DNA from: Claveliimonas bilis
GTDB lineage: Bacteria > Bacillota > Clostridia > Lachnospirales > Lachnospiraceae
Direction of reading: 5' to 3'
Assembly (NCBI RefSeq): GCF_030296775.1
Contig: NZ_AP027742.1
Span: 2,356,001-2,420,000 of the forward strand
Length of the DNA stretch: 64,000 nt
Made by a program: the position numbers and the translations under genes. Below the pieces are notes generated by a model that saw only the letters and a list, made by a program, of their open reading frames with translations, was not told the origin of the DNA and ran no database searches. Shown piece after piece: positions 1 through 7,926 of this stretch (positions within the stretch are counted from its first letter, which is position 1; every line of letters starts with the position of its first letter).

Positions 1-49
1 ATCCAAAACAACAATTTCCGCTTCGCGCAAATACATATCCCACAGAGCG
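1..49 (-). pseudogene. possible fragment of an ABC ATPase (Walker B region) at window edge
   Basis: Read on the minus strand, one frame gives ALWDMYLREAEIVVLD, which resembles the stretch leading into the Walker B motif of ABC exporters (REAEIVVLDEP). It has no visible start, and continues off the window. It may be the broken edge of another transporter gene in this scrambled bacteriocin-type region. The match is short, so this is a weak call. Confidence 0.25.
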
Positions 50-87
50 TTTTATTTAACAGGGAGCAAAGTTCCTGTTAAATAAAA
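50..87. repeat. inverted repeat, 14-bp arms
   Basis: Arms at 50-63 and 74-87 (TTTTATTTAACAGG and its complement) with a 10-base loop. It lies about 100 bases downstream of the minus-strand ABC ATPase. No T-run follows it on the minus strand, so it is not a classic terminator. Confidence 0.5.
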
Positions 88-130
88 AAAATACCTCAAA
101 AATTAATAAATTAAATTTCAAGGTATTCTC

Positions 131-195
131 AATATAAATGCATCTTATGTAATGATTTTGAAATATATTTATTGTGTAAAGACAGATATTTTTAT
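131..195. repeat. direct repeat copy A (pairs with 2879-2942)
   Basis: About 64 bases nearly identical to 2879-2942. Read on the minus strand it encodes KISVFTQ-stop, which matches the last residues (KISVFTR-stop) of the CPBP protease that ends at 2918. Here it directly follows the ABC ATPase stop. It looks like a leftover 3' end of a second CPBP gene, or a recombination scar that bounds the transporter block. Confidence 0.7.
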
Positions 196-836
196 TTAAC
201 GCGTGTCATTTTTCCCGCATCCATTTCCCACACATGGTCTGCCAAAAGAGTAATGTCTTCACTGTTATGGCTGGTTAGAAGGATCGTTTTCCCTTTCTCC
301 TTCCACTCCATCAATAAAGCGCGTATCTCCTCCACTCCCCCCTTATCCAATCCATTAAAGGGTTCATCCAGTATCAGCAATTCCGGGGCTTCCATGATTG
401 CCTGGGCAATGCCAAGTCTCTGCTTCATTCCCATAGAATATTTGTCCACTGCTTTTTTTGAAGACGGATCCAGACCCACTTTACGGATGACCTCTTTGAT
501 CTGCTCATCCGTAATTTGACCGCGGATTCCCGCCATTAACCGGAGATTTTTAAATGCTGACATCTGCTGCATAAAGCCCGGATGTTCAATCAGAAGGCCA
601 ATAGATTCAGGAAAATCTACATCTTTTCCAATCTGCTTTCCTCCTACTGTAACCTGACCGGCTGTAGGCGTAAGAAAACCGCATACGCATTTAAAAAATA
701 CACTTTTTCCGGAACCGTTGTTTCCGATCACAGCATACGTCTTTCCTCTTAAAAACTCACAGTTTATCCCTTTGAGAACTTCCTGCTCCCGAAAGGTCTT
801 TCTCAAGTTTTCAACTTTTACCATTACTTCATTCAT
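192..836 (-). CDS. ABC transporter ATP-binding protein (lantibiotic-immunity / drug-efflux type)
   Basis: 214-residue cytoplasmic ATPase that would power the two permeases encoded just upstream. Visible motifs are Walker A GNNGSGKS (about residues 38-45), the signature YSMGMKQR, Walker B LLILDEPF and a switch histidine in LLTSHN. The length is that of small CcmA-like ATPases, such as those of bacteriocin self-immunity or bacitracin-type efflux. The start at 836 follows a GGAGGG site; an in-frame ATG lies four codons later. It is the last gene of a three-gene minus-strand operon. Its substrate cannot be read from the sequence. An immunity role is inferred only from the RiPP genes and decayed lipoprotein nearby. 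Confidence 0.88.
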   Translation of the reverse strand: MNEVMVKVENLRKTFREQEVLKGINCEFLRGKTYAVIGNNGSGKSVFFKCVCGFLTPTAGQVTVGGKQIGKDVDFPESIGLLIEHPGFMQQMSAFKNLRLMAGIRGQITDEQIKEVIRKVGLDPSSKKAVDKYSMGMKQRLGIAQAIMEAPELLILDEPFNGLDKGGVEEIRALLMEWKEKGKTILLTSHNSEDITLLADHVWEMDAGKMTRVK

Positions 837-854
837 CGTCTGCCCTCCGTTTCT

Positions 855-1739
855 CTATGAAAATACGAACTGGTAACGCCTGGCCAGCTTTCTGATAATC
901 AAAATATTTAACAGAACCCACACAACCAGAATCAGATAACTGTGCCATAACCTTGGCAACAGATCATAGCCGAAATTGTGCATATAATAGGTGGCATGAT
1001 TCAAAGGAGAAATCCACCCAGTAATCACATTACTTTTATATTGCAATATATCCGGTATATTTAAAAGCCTGCCTACCATATCCGGATTCAGAAGAAGGCC
1101 ATAAAGATTCAGGATGAATACACTTACAACGCCGCCAAACTTATTTTTCAGCAGATTAAAGATCATCATGAGCGTTGCTGCCAATAGGGTATATAAGGTC
1201 ATCAAAAAGAAAATAGCGGCCGTACACTTATAAGGTTTTGACATTTCCATTATTTTCACTGAAGCAGGAAGCGCCACCTTCTCTCCCACACCAGAGTACC
1301 CTAAAAGAGCTCCTGTCTCGCTCCACATATTCCCCACGAACGAGAGGGGTGCACATAATATACAAAATACTATCAGTATAAAAAACATATAGATCAATGT
1401 TACAGCCACAATATACAGGATCTGGGCCCAGATCCAGGTACTTCGCCTGGCCCTGACCAGATAATAGGGTGTTGCTTCGTTGATAAAGGGCATGTCCATA
1501 AAGAAGAAAATCAAAAGAAAAGAAGCAAGCAGAATTGATTTTCCATCACTGAATGCCCATACAAAAGGTTCAAAAATCTGCATGATCGTTCCATAGGTCC
1601 GGGCAAACATAATAGCCTTGGCAGACATCATAACACAGAACACAAATGCCAGAATAAACGCCAAAACAATCTGGGGATTTTTCTTCCACCCCAGGAAATT
1701 CAATCTGGTCATTGAGCATACAAGACAAAATTCACTCAT
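855..1739 (-). CDS. ABC transporter permease, ABC-2 type
   Basis: 294-residue integral membrane protein with about six hydrophobic segments and loops typical of ABC-2 permeases that lack clear sequence motifs. The start at 1739 overlaps the end of the upstream permease by 8 bases and has its ribosome site (AAGGTGG) inside that gene, so the two are translationally coupled. It ends 18 bases before the ATPase. Together the three form one exporter with two different permease chains, as in lantibiotic immunity FEG-type systems. The family assignment rests on topology and context rather than on a diagnostic motif. Confidence 0.75.
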   Translation of the reverse strand: MSEFCLVCSMTRLNFLGWKKNPQIVLAFILAFVFCVMMSAKAIMFARTYGTIMQIFEPFVWAFSDGKSILLASFLLIFFFMDMPFINEATPYYLVRARRSTWIWAQILYIVAVTLIYMFFILIVFCILCAPLSFVGNMWSETGALLGYSGVGEKVALPASVKIMEMSKPYKCTAAIFFLMTLYTLLAATLMMIFNLLKNKFGGVVSVFILNLYGLLLNPDMVGRLLNIPDILQYKSNVITGWISPLNHATYYMHNFGYDLLPRLWHSYLILVVWVLLNILIIRKLARRYQFVFS

Positions 1740-2481
1740 GTTTCCACCTTCTTTCCATCATAATAAGATATCCGGTTCCCGCTATCAAATTAGCAGCAAG
1801 CAAAATCACTATAACCTGACTTTCACTGGAAATTCTCAATAACATCCATTCTTCCGGATTCAAAATGGGATAATCTGAAAGATAGGCTTTCAATAAGGTG
1901 GATATGATATAATACAAAATAAAGGGAGAGGCATAGGCCATATAGCGATTATTAGAGCCAACGGAAATCACTCCCCCAAGCAAAGCATAAAAGGAGCTGT
2001 TTATACACAAAATTGCTGCCATCTTGCACAAATATATCAAACTATCTGTCTGGAAGGTCTGTATTTCCGCCTGCTTTGGCGGAAACAAGATGCCAAAAAT
2101 AATAAGCAGCAGTAAGATCATGGCAAGAACTGTTAAAAATCCAACCAATACACAGCTAAGTATTTTACTGGTATAGTAACGCTTCTTTGTCGTTCTAAGG
2201 ATACTATAATATAACACTCTGCTTTGCATATCTTCAATAAACATCCCACTTACTGCGAATGTACATACAATGGGCAATACATAAGCAATGGCTTCCGTTC
2301 GAAGCGCTATGCAGACCGCGGACAGGAAACGGATTTCTCCTTCCGGTATTATAGATTCTGCAATATTTTCCATCATCTCTCCCATGCCGAAAACAGCTGC
2401 TAAAGAACAAAGCACAATGCCCACATAAAACCCTGGTGAAGATAATCCACGTTTGATATCCATTCGATAGATTCCATTCAT
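1732..2481 (-). CDS. ABC transporter permease, ABC-2 type
   Basis: 249-residue membrane protein with six predicted membrane segments. It has the layout of an ABC-2 permease: an N-terminal cytoplasmic start (MDIKRG), a first TM, a large loop, then TM pairs. The start at 2481 follows a strong AAGGAGGGGG site. It is the first gene of the transporter operon. Its start lies 24 bases downstream of the stop of a broken lipoprotein relic (2505-2730), which implies that the transporter once followed a complete copy of that lipoprotein, as the precursor gene does at 7.9 kb. Confidence 0.72.
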   Translation of the reverse strand: MNGIYRMDIKRGLSSPGFYVGIVLCSLAAVFGMGEMMENIAESIIPEGEIRFLSAVCIALRTEAIAYVLPIVCTFAVSGMFIEDMQSRVLYYSILRTTKKRYYTSKILSCVLVGFLTVLAMILLLLIIFGILFPPKQAEIQTFQTDSLIYLCKMAAILCINSSFYALLGGVISVGSNNRYMAYASPFILYYIISTLLKAYLSDYPILNPEEWMLLRISSESQVIVILLAANLIAGTGYLIMMERRWKHE

Positions 2482-2504
2482 TCCTTACCCCCTCCTTTCA
2501 GGAT

Positions 2505-2730
2505 TTAGTCCACTTCAATCCCGGGATCCGCATTCGGCTGAATGTATCCTCCATCAATGGCATTTAATACGATGGTTTCTGTGCCCCATTTACGGATCTC
2601 CCCAGCCGAAGTTAAGCCTGTCCTTTCTAAATCGAAAACCCACACAGAAACCAACCATACTCTTTCAGGTTCTTCAATGCATTAATGTTGGCCGCACGAA
2701 TCCGAATAATTAAAACATTATATATGCGAT
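2505..2730 (-). pseudogene. 3' remnant of a second DUF6034-like lipoprotein gene
   Basis: Nucleotides about 2543-2735 are roughly 85% identical to 7953-8138, the 3' end of the lipoprotein gene at 7927-9438. The remnant has its own C-terminus (DGGYIQPNADPGIEVD-stop, stop at 2505-2507). It lost one A in a run (TCTTCAATGC here, TCTTCAAATGC in the intact copy), which breaks the frame, and it has no 5' part. It shows that a sister copy of the RiPP-associated lipoprotein once stood directly upstream of the ABC efflux operon. Confidence 0.85.
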
Positions 2731-2737
2731 AACGTAT

Positions 2738-2786
2738 AATTAATTGCAAAAAGGCCAGCAACTCCACTCAATATCTGCAATAAATA
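2738..2786 (-). pseudogene. short remnant of a peptide ABC exporter gene
   Basis: About 50 bases match 16163-16212 in the RiPP exporter gene (core CAGCAACTCCACTCAATATC and flanks). The fragment is fused directly to the lipoprotein remnant, which is not the gene order of the intact locus, so a deletion joined them. It is further evidence for a decayed sister copy of the RiPP locus. Confidence 0.65.
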
Positions 2787-2878
2787 AATCGCATTTTCCT
2801 GTTGAAACCAAGGGATTTTTCACCTCTTCCATACGTCTGCTTATGAAAACGAGAGTTAATTATCAAGGAAGTTCACAT

Positions 2879-2942
2879 CAATATAAATGCGTCTTATGTA
2901 ATGATTTTGAAATATATTTATCGCGTAAAAACAGATATTTTA
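2879..2942. repeat. direct repeat copy B (pairs with 131-195)
   Basis: Shares the stretch TATAAATGCRTCTTATGTAATG and its continuation with 131-195, with about 5 differences in 64 bases. This copy contains the 3' end of the CPBP gene (stop at 2918). The pair brackets the ABC transporter block and lipoprotein relic. Confidence 0.7.
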
Positions 2943-3601
2943 TAAGTTATTTCTGTAGTCAGAATGTGTGGCGCCATATGAAGGAAAACAGGGAAAAAAA
3001 TATTTCCTACTCTTTTATAAAAGAACATAAATATGTACTGTCCTGCTATACCAGAGGTTATTGAATTAAATATCAAAAGGCTATTCACTTGCATATAGGG
3101 ACGCCCAATATTCAAGAGAATATGCATACTCCCCCACAATGCTCCACTAATAACAGCTCCCAGATGCTTATTATATAATCTCATAAGCTTTGGCCCTAAA
3201 TAAGCTCTGTAAATAAATTCTTCTACAAAGAAAAACATACAAAAATATATAATCATATTAAAAATGTAATCACAAATTGAAACTTCTGAAGAAGAAAACT
3301 GCGGATAATTCATAAAGAAAGAAATTCCAACTATAAGCACAAATAATACTATCGTTATTTTCAAACCTTTCGTACAAATTCCTAACGAAGTTAGATCATG
3401 CCGATTTCTAAAAATAATAGCCCCAACATAAACTGCAGAAATTGCTATGCCTAAAAAACTAGTTAAGTAAAATTGATTCTTCTTATCAAAATGAACACTT
3501 ACTCCCATCATTACCAGTGTGTATAATATATAAAAAATAATAAAAAGATTTTTTCTTAAACCTGAAAATAAGGAACTATTATTTGGAAAACGGTTTTTCA
3601 T
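2918..3601 (-). CDS. CPBP family intramembrane metalloprotease
   Basis: 227-residue membrane protein of the CAAX protease / bacteriocin-processing (Abi) family. The conserved motifs are intact: EEFIYR (EExxxR), then WGSMH and a distal HMAPH, all within hydrophobic helices in the C-terminal half. The start at 3601 was chosen because AAGGAGGAGAAG precedes that ATG; the open frame continues 49 codons upstream into sequence unlike the family. In Firmicutes such proteins often sit in bacteriocin loci, as maturation or self-immunity factors. That role here is inferred from context. The last codons lie inside a direct repeat shared with 131-195. Confidence 0.85.
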   Translation of the reverse strand: MKNRFPNNSSLFSGLRKNLFIIFYILYTLVMMGVSVHFDKKNQFYLTSFLGIAISAVYVGAIIFRNRHDLTSLGICTKGLKITIVLFVLIVGISFFMNYPQFSSSEVSICDYIFNMIIYFCMFFFVEEFIYRAYLGPKLMRLYNKHLGAVISGALWGSMHILLNIGRPYMQVNSLLIFNSITSGIAGQYIFMFFYKRVGNIFFPVFLHMAPHILTTEITYKISVFTR

Positions 3602-3830
3602 CTTCTCCTCCTTCAAAAATAGGTGTGCTAACCAAAGTAGAACACCCATATAATTGATTATTCCGAGGCTCTTTGAGCCACCTGTCCGGACTTTGAGAGC
3701 TGCCATTCCGGAGAATGAAAGCCATATATTCCGGTAAGTCAGAGCCACATTAGGCTCTATTACATAGATTTCCTTTATACTGTAAGAACAACATCAGTAG
3801 ATATGAATACAGTTAAAGGAGGTCACCACT

Positions 3831-3930
3831 ATGACCAAATATCGAGAAATCCTTCGCCTGAAAAGCTTAGGATTCAGTGAACGGAACATCGCACATAGTT
3901 GCGGTGTGTCCCGTAACACAGTTACTGTTC
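3831..3930 (+). pseudogene. 5' fragment of an IS21-type istA
   Basis: ATG at 3831 after AAAGGAGGTC opens MTKYREILRLKSLGFSERN and continues as a helix-turn-helix (HSCGVSRNTVTV) typical of the IstA N-terminus. It is cut at about 3930, where sequence from an IS66 tnpC begins on the other strand. It is unrelated to the complete istA at 4898-6472, which starts differently. It is a relic of an older insertion. Confidence 0.7.
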
Positions 3931-3955
3931 GCCGGACGCCCATCCTTCGCTACTT
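3931..3955 (-). pseudogene. IS66 tnpC fragment, severed from 6681-6841 by the IS21 element
   Basis: Minus-strand reading gives KVAKDGRPA, the continuation of the ADETPVKV motif of IS66 transposases. If the IS21 element and one ACTT copy are removed, 6681 onwards joins here in frame to give ADETPVKVAKDGRPA. This proves the nested insertion. Confidence 0.8.
3952..3955. repeat. target site duplication ACTT (left) of the IS21 element
   Basis: ACTT precedes the element end TGTGC at 3956 and is repeated at 6681-6684 after GCACA. A 4-base duplication is within the range known for the IS21 family. Confidence 0.7.
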
Positions 3956-3965
3956 TGTGCAAATG

Positions 3966-4105
3966 TCAACCACTTTTTTACATTGTTAGGTAAGATGTTT
4001 TTTACACCGTATGGTAAGGAGTTTTTTACATCCCTTAGTAAGCAGATTTTTACATCGTAAGGTAAGCACTTTTTTACTTTACCCGGTAAGCAGTTTTTTA
4101 CATCC
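3966..4105. repeat. left terminal repeat array of the IS21 element
   Basis: Five to six imperfect copies of a unit like GGTAAGNAGTTTTTTACA, spaced about 27-28 bases apart. These are the presumed IstA binding sites and run up to the istB stop. Confidence 0.8.
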
Positions 4106-4901
4106 CTGTTTCTCCCTTTGGGTAAAGGTCAGGGTGCTTCAGCCGGTACGATTCCCCGCGGAAAGAGTAACACTTGGCATGGTGCAGGATCCGATCCAGC
4201 ATTGCAGTGGTAAGTACCGGATCCCCCATCATCTCAGCCCAGTCAACGATCTCTTTGTTGGTGGTAAAGATGATAGAACTGGTTTCATAGGTATCACTGA
4301 TAAATGTGAAAAATCTGTTTGCCTGTCCGCGGCTGATCGGTGTGTAGCCGATCTCATCAATTATGACAAGCTGTGCTTTCTTGATATTTTTGAGCCGGAA
4401 TCCGGCTGCACGCTCTGTCTCTGCGGTATCAAGGATCTTGATCAGACTGGTCATCTTCTCAAAACATACAGTATAGCCGCTGTTGACAGCCTGCAGACCA
4501 AGGCCACAGGCAACCATGGTCTTGCCGAGGCCCGGAGGCCCCGCAAAGACAAGGTTTCCGCAGTTGTCCAGCCAGGACAGTTCTTTCAAAACGGAGAGCT
4601 GTGCGTGGGTGATACCTGACTCCAGCTCTTCCGGATCAAACTCTTCCAGCGGCCGGATATTTGGTGGAAAATGCGCCGCGGAATAGTTACGCTTCCGACG
4701 CCGTTCATTCCGCCCTTTGACTTCGGTCTCAAGAACGGCCAGAAGAAATTCCCTGCAGGAGGAGTCCTGCAGATCCGCAGTTTCCAGAAGATCCGGAAGC
4801 ATGCGCGCCGCGTGCTTTAAGGTAAATGTTTCGAGCAACGCTGTGAGCCGCTGTACAGGGATATGGCCGGTATCCATACTTTTTAAGATTTCACGGTTCA
4901 T
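4098..4901 (-). CDS. istB: IS21 helper ATPase IstB
   Basis: 267-residue AAA+ ATPase of the DnaC/IstB type that assists the IstA transposase in choosing and engaging target DNA. Walker A is GPPGLGKT (about residues 122-129) and Walker B is LVIIDEIGY. Length and domain layout are normal for the family. Its start overlaps the istA stop in an ATGA, giving translational coupling. The stop lies within the left terminal repeat array. Confidence 0.95.
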   Translation of the reverse strand: MNREILKSMDTGHIPVQRLTALLETFTLKHAARMLPDLLETADLQDSSCREFLLAVLETEVKGRNERRRKRNYSAAHFPPNIRPLEEFDPEELESGITHAQLSVLKELSWLDNCGNLVFAGPPGLGKTMVACGLGLQAVNSGYTVCFEKMTSLIKILDTAETERAAGFRLKNIKKAQLVIIDEIGYTPISRGQANRFFTFISDTYETSSIIFTTNKEIVDWAEMMGDPVLTTAMLDRILHHAKCYSFRGESYRLKHPDLYPKGETGM

Positions 4902-6472
4902 CGAGCAGCAGCCTCCTTCCTTTCTGTGCGTTCCTGAAAGGCTTTTGCATAAACAGAAAGATCCGTGTAGCTGACACTGCCGGATGGAACCTGGGCACGG
5001 CAGTCGTCTGTGGTCAGTTCCCGGCCGGCTTTTGCAAGACTGTAAACAACTTTAAACTGTGAGAACTGATACCGGTATTTCTGGCAGCATTCCTTCATCA
5101 CCTGCGCTACCAGGGATTTATCCGGATTCTCAGAATCAAGGAACTGTTCAATTGCCCGAAGCTGTTTGGAGATATGCCGTGGATTTTCCTTTTTCACACC
5201 ATTGATGAAGTGCTGGAAGTCATAGCAGTTCCATTTCCCACGGAGACGCTCCATGATCTCGATCCAGTCTCCGGAGTCCTGTTTCCGGTGTTCCGGGAGC
5301 TGATTAACACTTCCCTTCCTCTCGCTGAGATTATGGGAACAGATATAGTTCAGCTGGTCATCATAAATGTGGATCTTCCCACTGACAACTTTGAACTGTA
5401 CCGTTTTGAAAGCATAATCACGTGGAACCGAATACCTGCATGATTTATACAGGACGTAAGGTATTGCCGCGATTTCATAAGTGCGGAATGTATTCGGAGA
5501 TGTTTCATACACGGATGGAAGAAGAGGCCGCATGGCTGACCTTTCAATGCTGTCGTAGACTGCTTTTGGGACCCGTAAGGTAGAACGGTGGATCCGCTGG
5601 TTCTTGCGTTCCAGCCATCCGGGCAGGGAACGCCATACATCATCGATACAGGTGACCTTCCGCGCACTGAAGAAGTTTTTCTTCACGAACCCGACAGAGT
5701 TTTCGATAGGTCCCTTGCTTTCCGGATCCGCTTTATTACACACCCAGAGCCGGATATCCTGTTCAGTACAGAAATCTTCAAAGGTCCTGGTCTTGATGAC
5801 TTCACCATAGGTTTCACTGGCGACAAACACGGCGTCCTGGTCAATGACCAGTTCTTTAGGACGCCCTCCAAGCCTGCAGAAACTACGGTAGATCGCCTTA
5901 CAGGCCTCTTCCGAGTTATACTTGTGATCCTGTGCATAGACGCATAAAAAACGGCTATAACGCAGCAAAAGGCACATGAAATGGATATGCGTTGTTTTTG
6001 AGAGAGTCTCCTCACCGAAGTCAATCAGCATCTGTTCTCCGGGCGGGGTGTCAAAAACATAATCATAGATACGGCGGTGCTCAGGCTCCCTGTTGATCTG
6101 TCCGGAATCCTCAAGATAATGGATGTAGTTCCGGAGCGTCTGTTGGTTCCCGGGAAGTTTCTCATAGTCTCCGTTTTCGATGAATTTTTCTTCCAGAACA
6201 TCGTAAACTGATGACATACAGAACGTTTTTCCGCTGTTTGTTTCAAGGATCCTGATAATCGTACTGCGGAAAGGTTCCGCATCAAAGGTTTTCGGTTTTG
6301 CGAGCTTAGCGCCGGGATCATCCGGGAGCACATCCATGTCATAATACTTGCTGATTGTGGGCCGGCTGGGAGGCTTGCGTCCCTGCGCTTCATAGTATCT
6401 GATAATATCAGCTTTTGTGTAACCTTGCAGTTTTAAATCCTGTATTTCCTGCATTTTTGTTTTTGTCAGCAT
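4898..6472 (-). CDS. istA: IS21 transposase IstA
   Basis: 524-residue DDE transposase. The N-terminus has a helix-turn-helix (about residues 5-45, YTKADIIRYYEAQGRKPP...). An rve integrase core lies around 140-300 with DFGEE (first Asp), IDQDAVF (second Asp) and the ENSVGFVKKNFF segment carrying the Glu. The length is usual for IstA. It starts 208 bases inside the right end of the element and overlaps istB by 4 bases. It appears intact. Confidence 0.95.
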   Translation of the reverse strand: MLTKTKMQEIQDLKLQGYTKADIIRYYEAQGRKPPSRPTISKYYDMDVLPDDPGAKLAKPKTFDAEPFRSTIIRILETNSGKTFCMSSVYDVLEEKFIENGDYEKLPGNQQTLRNYIHYLEDSGQINREPEHRRIYDYVFDTPPGEQMLIDFGEETLSKTTHIHFMCLLLRYSRFLCVYAQDHKYNSEEACKAIYRSFCRLGGRPKELVIDQDAVFVASETYGEVIKTRTFEDFCTEQDIRLWVCNKADPESKGPIENSVGFVKKNFFSARKVTCIDDVWRSLPGWLERKNQRIHRSTLRVPKAVYDSIERSAMRPLLPSVYETSPNTFRTYEIAAIPYVLYKSCRYSVPRDYAFKTVQFKVVSGKIHIYDDQLNYICSHNLSERKGSVNQLPEHRKQDSGDWIEIMERLRGKWNCYDFQHFINGVKKENPRHISKQLRAIEQFLDSENPDKSLVAQVMKECCQKYRYQFSQFKVVYSLAKAGRELTTDDCRAQVPSGSVSYTDLSVYAKAFQERTERKEAAAR

Positions 6473-6548
6473 AAAGGTCTCCTCTCTTGTGTACTGCTTA
6501 CAGTATACAAAATCGGATGAACTGCTGACTCCTCCTGTGATAAAACTC

Positions 6549-6675
6549 GCCGCAGAGGATGTAAAAAAGTTCTTACCGGACGGTGTAAAGAACTTCTTAC
6601 CAACTCATGTAAAAAACTCCTTACCGCGTCATGTAAAAAACTCCTTACCCTGTGGCTGTAAAATCACCTTACCAC
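6549..6675. repeat. right terminal repeat array of the IS21 element
   Basis: Five imperfect copies of TGTAAAAAANTCCTTACC, inverted relative to the left array, upstream of istA. Confidence 0.8.
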
Positions 6676-6680
6676 GCACA

Positions 6681-6841
6681 ACTTTGACTGGAGTCTCATC
6701 GGCCTGCAGCACATGGAAGCGGTACATCCTGTTATGAAGGTAATCATAAAGTGCCCCCAGATACCGGTCGGCACACTGGATCACCCAGTTGGCCATCACC
6801 TGCCGGGAGATGTGGAGTACTCTTAATTGAATGAATTGCAT
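6681..6841 (-). pseudogene. IS66 transposase TnpC core fragment
   Basis: Encodes SRQVMANWVIQCADRYLG followed by HVLQADETPVKV, the signature region of the IS66 DDE transposase. It is cut by the IS21 element after ...VKV, and upstream sequence fitting TnpC is missing. Confidence 0.85.
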
Positions 6842-6925
6842 GAGACCCGGATGTGGATAACTTCCACTGTATCTGCGAGGGCGAACCGGAAAAGATTTTT
6901 AAATTTCTCTGTTTTGCACAACGTA

Positions 6926-7095
6926 TCACAGGAGATTGCTGGGCTGCACTTCCTGGATCGGATGTCTGGATACGATCTCCAGCCCCTGCATCAGCGCCCG
7001 GTATTGTTCCGGCGTGATCTCCAGAGCCTCTTCTTTTGTACGGGACCAGCTGAAGCCGCCCTGTTTTAGCCTTTTGTAAACCTTCCGGAATCCGG
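6926..7095 (-). pseudogene. IS66 accessory protein TnpB, C-terminal fragment
   Basis: The minus-strand frame ending at TGA 6926-6928 reads RFPSGFRKVYKRLKQGGFSW, then RTKEEALEITPEQYRALMQG and ends in QPSNLL-stop, the normal C-terminus of the IS66 TnpB (Orf2) protein. The N-terminal half is absent and the piece is joined out of frame to tnpA. Confidence 0.8.
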
Positions 7096-7449
7096 ATGGA
7101 AAACGGATGATGCATCTGGTAACACAGCAGGAAGTTTGATCTCAGCGAAAGATACGGACTGCTGAACAGTAGATAACTGTCCCGTCTCTATAACTGCGGA
7201 CAGAGACGGATTTTGAGATGCTTCATAAGCTTCCCAGCGCAGGATGCGCTGCCAGTAAAAGAACTGTTTTCCAGAGATTCCGTTTGCCCGGCAGCAGGCG
7301 GTCTTTGGCATCCCGCTGTTCATACATTCATTCAGGATCTTGGTCCAGTGCTCTGCACGGACCTGATGTGTGATTTTATCTATGGCACTAACTCCTTTAA
7401 AAAACTTGTAGTTTTCTGGAGTTATTATCTCATGAGACAAGGAAACTAG
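7066..7449 (-). pseudogene. IS66 accessory protein TnpA, fused remnant
   Basis: The segment RAEHWTKILNECMNSGMPKT and FFYWQRILRWEAYE is the helix-turn-helix region of IS66 TnpA (Orf1). The tail (HPDSGRFTKG) is tnpB sequence read in the wrong frame, so the gene lost its own C-terminus by an internal deletion. Confidence 0.75.
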
Positions 7450-7517
7450 CACGGTACTAGTGATTTACCATATACAAACAAATTACTACATAATAATGAA
7501 TTAAACATATTATTGCT

Positions 7518-7556
7518 TTTCAGGCAAAGAAAACAATATGTTTTCTTTGCCTGAAA
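7518..7556. terminator. perfect hairpin downstream of the RiPP precursor
   Basis: Arms TTTCAGGCAAAGAAAACA at 7518-7535 and the exact complement at 7539-7556, with a 3-base loop, 63 bases after the precursor stop. No long T-run follows on the minus strand. It may act as a transcript end stabiliser or a weak terminator of the RiPP operon. Confidence 0.6.
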
Positions 7557-7618
7557 TTAATTAATTAAACATTCTAATATTACAACAAAAATATACTTTT
7601 AGCGCAGAAATAGAAAAA

Positions 7619-7798
7619 TCATGCTGTAATATTTCTGTCAATATTAGACTTCATGTTTTCACGTAAACTTTCTTTTGCAAGAGCCCACGGATATCCTCCC
7701 GGACCACAATAACAATCGCAATTGATATCACATACGCAATTCTTATACTGCTCTAATGTATTACGATTTTCTTGAATTCTTTTATTTAGTTTCTTCAT
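7619..7798 (-). CDS. Cys-rich RiPP precursor peptide (CLI_3235-class bacteriocin-like)
   Basis: 59-residue peptide, start ATG 7798 after AGGAGG (8-base spacing), stop at 7619. An N-terminal leader rich in K, N, R and E (about residues 1-20, MKKLNKRIQENRNTLEQYKN) is followed by a core with five cysteines at 21, 23, 27, 29 and 31 (CVCDINCDCYC), then GPGGYPW and a hydrophilic tail. Size, Cys spacing and position as last gene of a minus-strand operon with a SPASM radical SAM enzyme, exporter, acyl-carrier-like protein and S8 protease fit the TIGR04065-type 'CLI_3235' Cys-rich peptides. The modified residues, cleavage site and activity are not known. It is shorter than the usual ORF cutoff. Confidence 0.85.
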   Translation of the reverse strand: MKKLNKRIQENRNTLEQYKNCVCDINCDCYCGPGGYPWALAKESLRENMKSNIDRNITA

Positions 7799-7926
7799 TT
7801 CATATTCCTCCTATTTTTATAATGAATGCCTTATTATAAATAACATTATTCAAACTTCTTTAACTCTACTCCTCCTTTCCAAGAATAATTTTATGATTGA
7901 ATAATGTCATATATAGAAACAGTACA

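Larger units (their letters stand above)
3956..6680. mobile_element. IS21-family insertion sequence, apparently complete
   Basis: The 2,725-bp element has terminal TGTGC/GCACA ends and, just inside each end, arrays of an ~18-bp repeat (GGTAAG...TTTTTTACA) in opposite orientation, the multiple terminal transposase-binding repeats typical of IS21. It carries overlapping istA and istB on the minus strand. It is flanked by ACTT duplications and inserted into an already degraded IS66. Both genes are open, so it may still be active. Confidence 0.88.
6681..7460 (-). mobile_element. IS66-family element remnant with internal deletions
   Basis: Pieces of all three IS66 genes occur in the right order on the minus strand: a tnpA-like 5' part, the C-terminus of tnpB, and a short part of tnpC. 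Deletions have removed the tnpA/tnpB junction and most of tnpC, and the IS21 element then split tnpC at 6681. It cannot be functional. Confidence 0.85.

Noticed and set aside
7066-7452. functional regulator gene (helix-turn-helix) beside the RiPP precursor
   Set aside because: The helix-turn-helix belongs to IS66 TnpA, and the C-terminus is a frameshifted fusion with tnpB.
7799-7926. second small peptide gene upstream of the precursor (a GGAAAGGAGGAG site at about 7870-7885)
   Set aside because: No ATG, GTG or TTG with an open frame of useful length follows that site before the precursor's own ribosome site.
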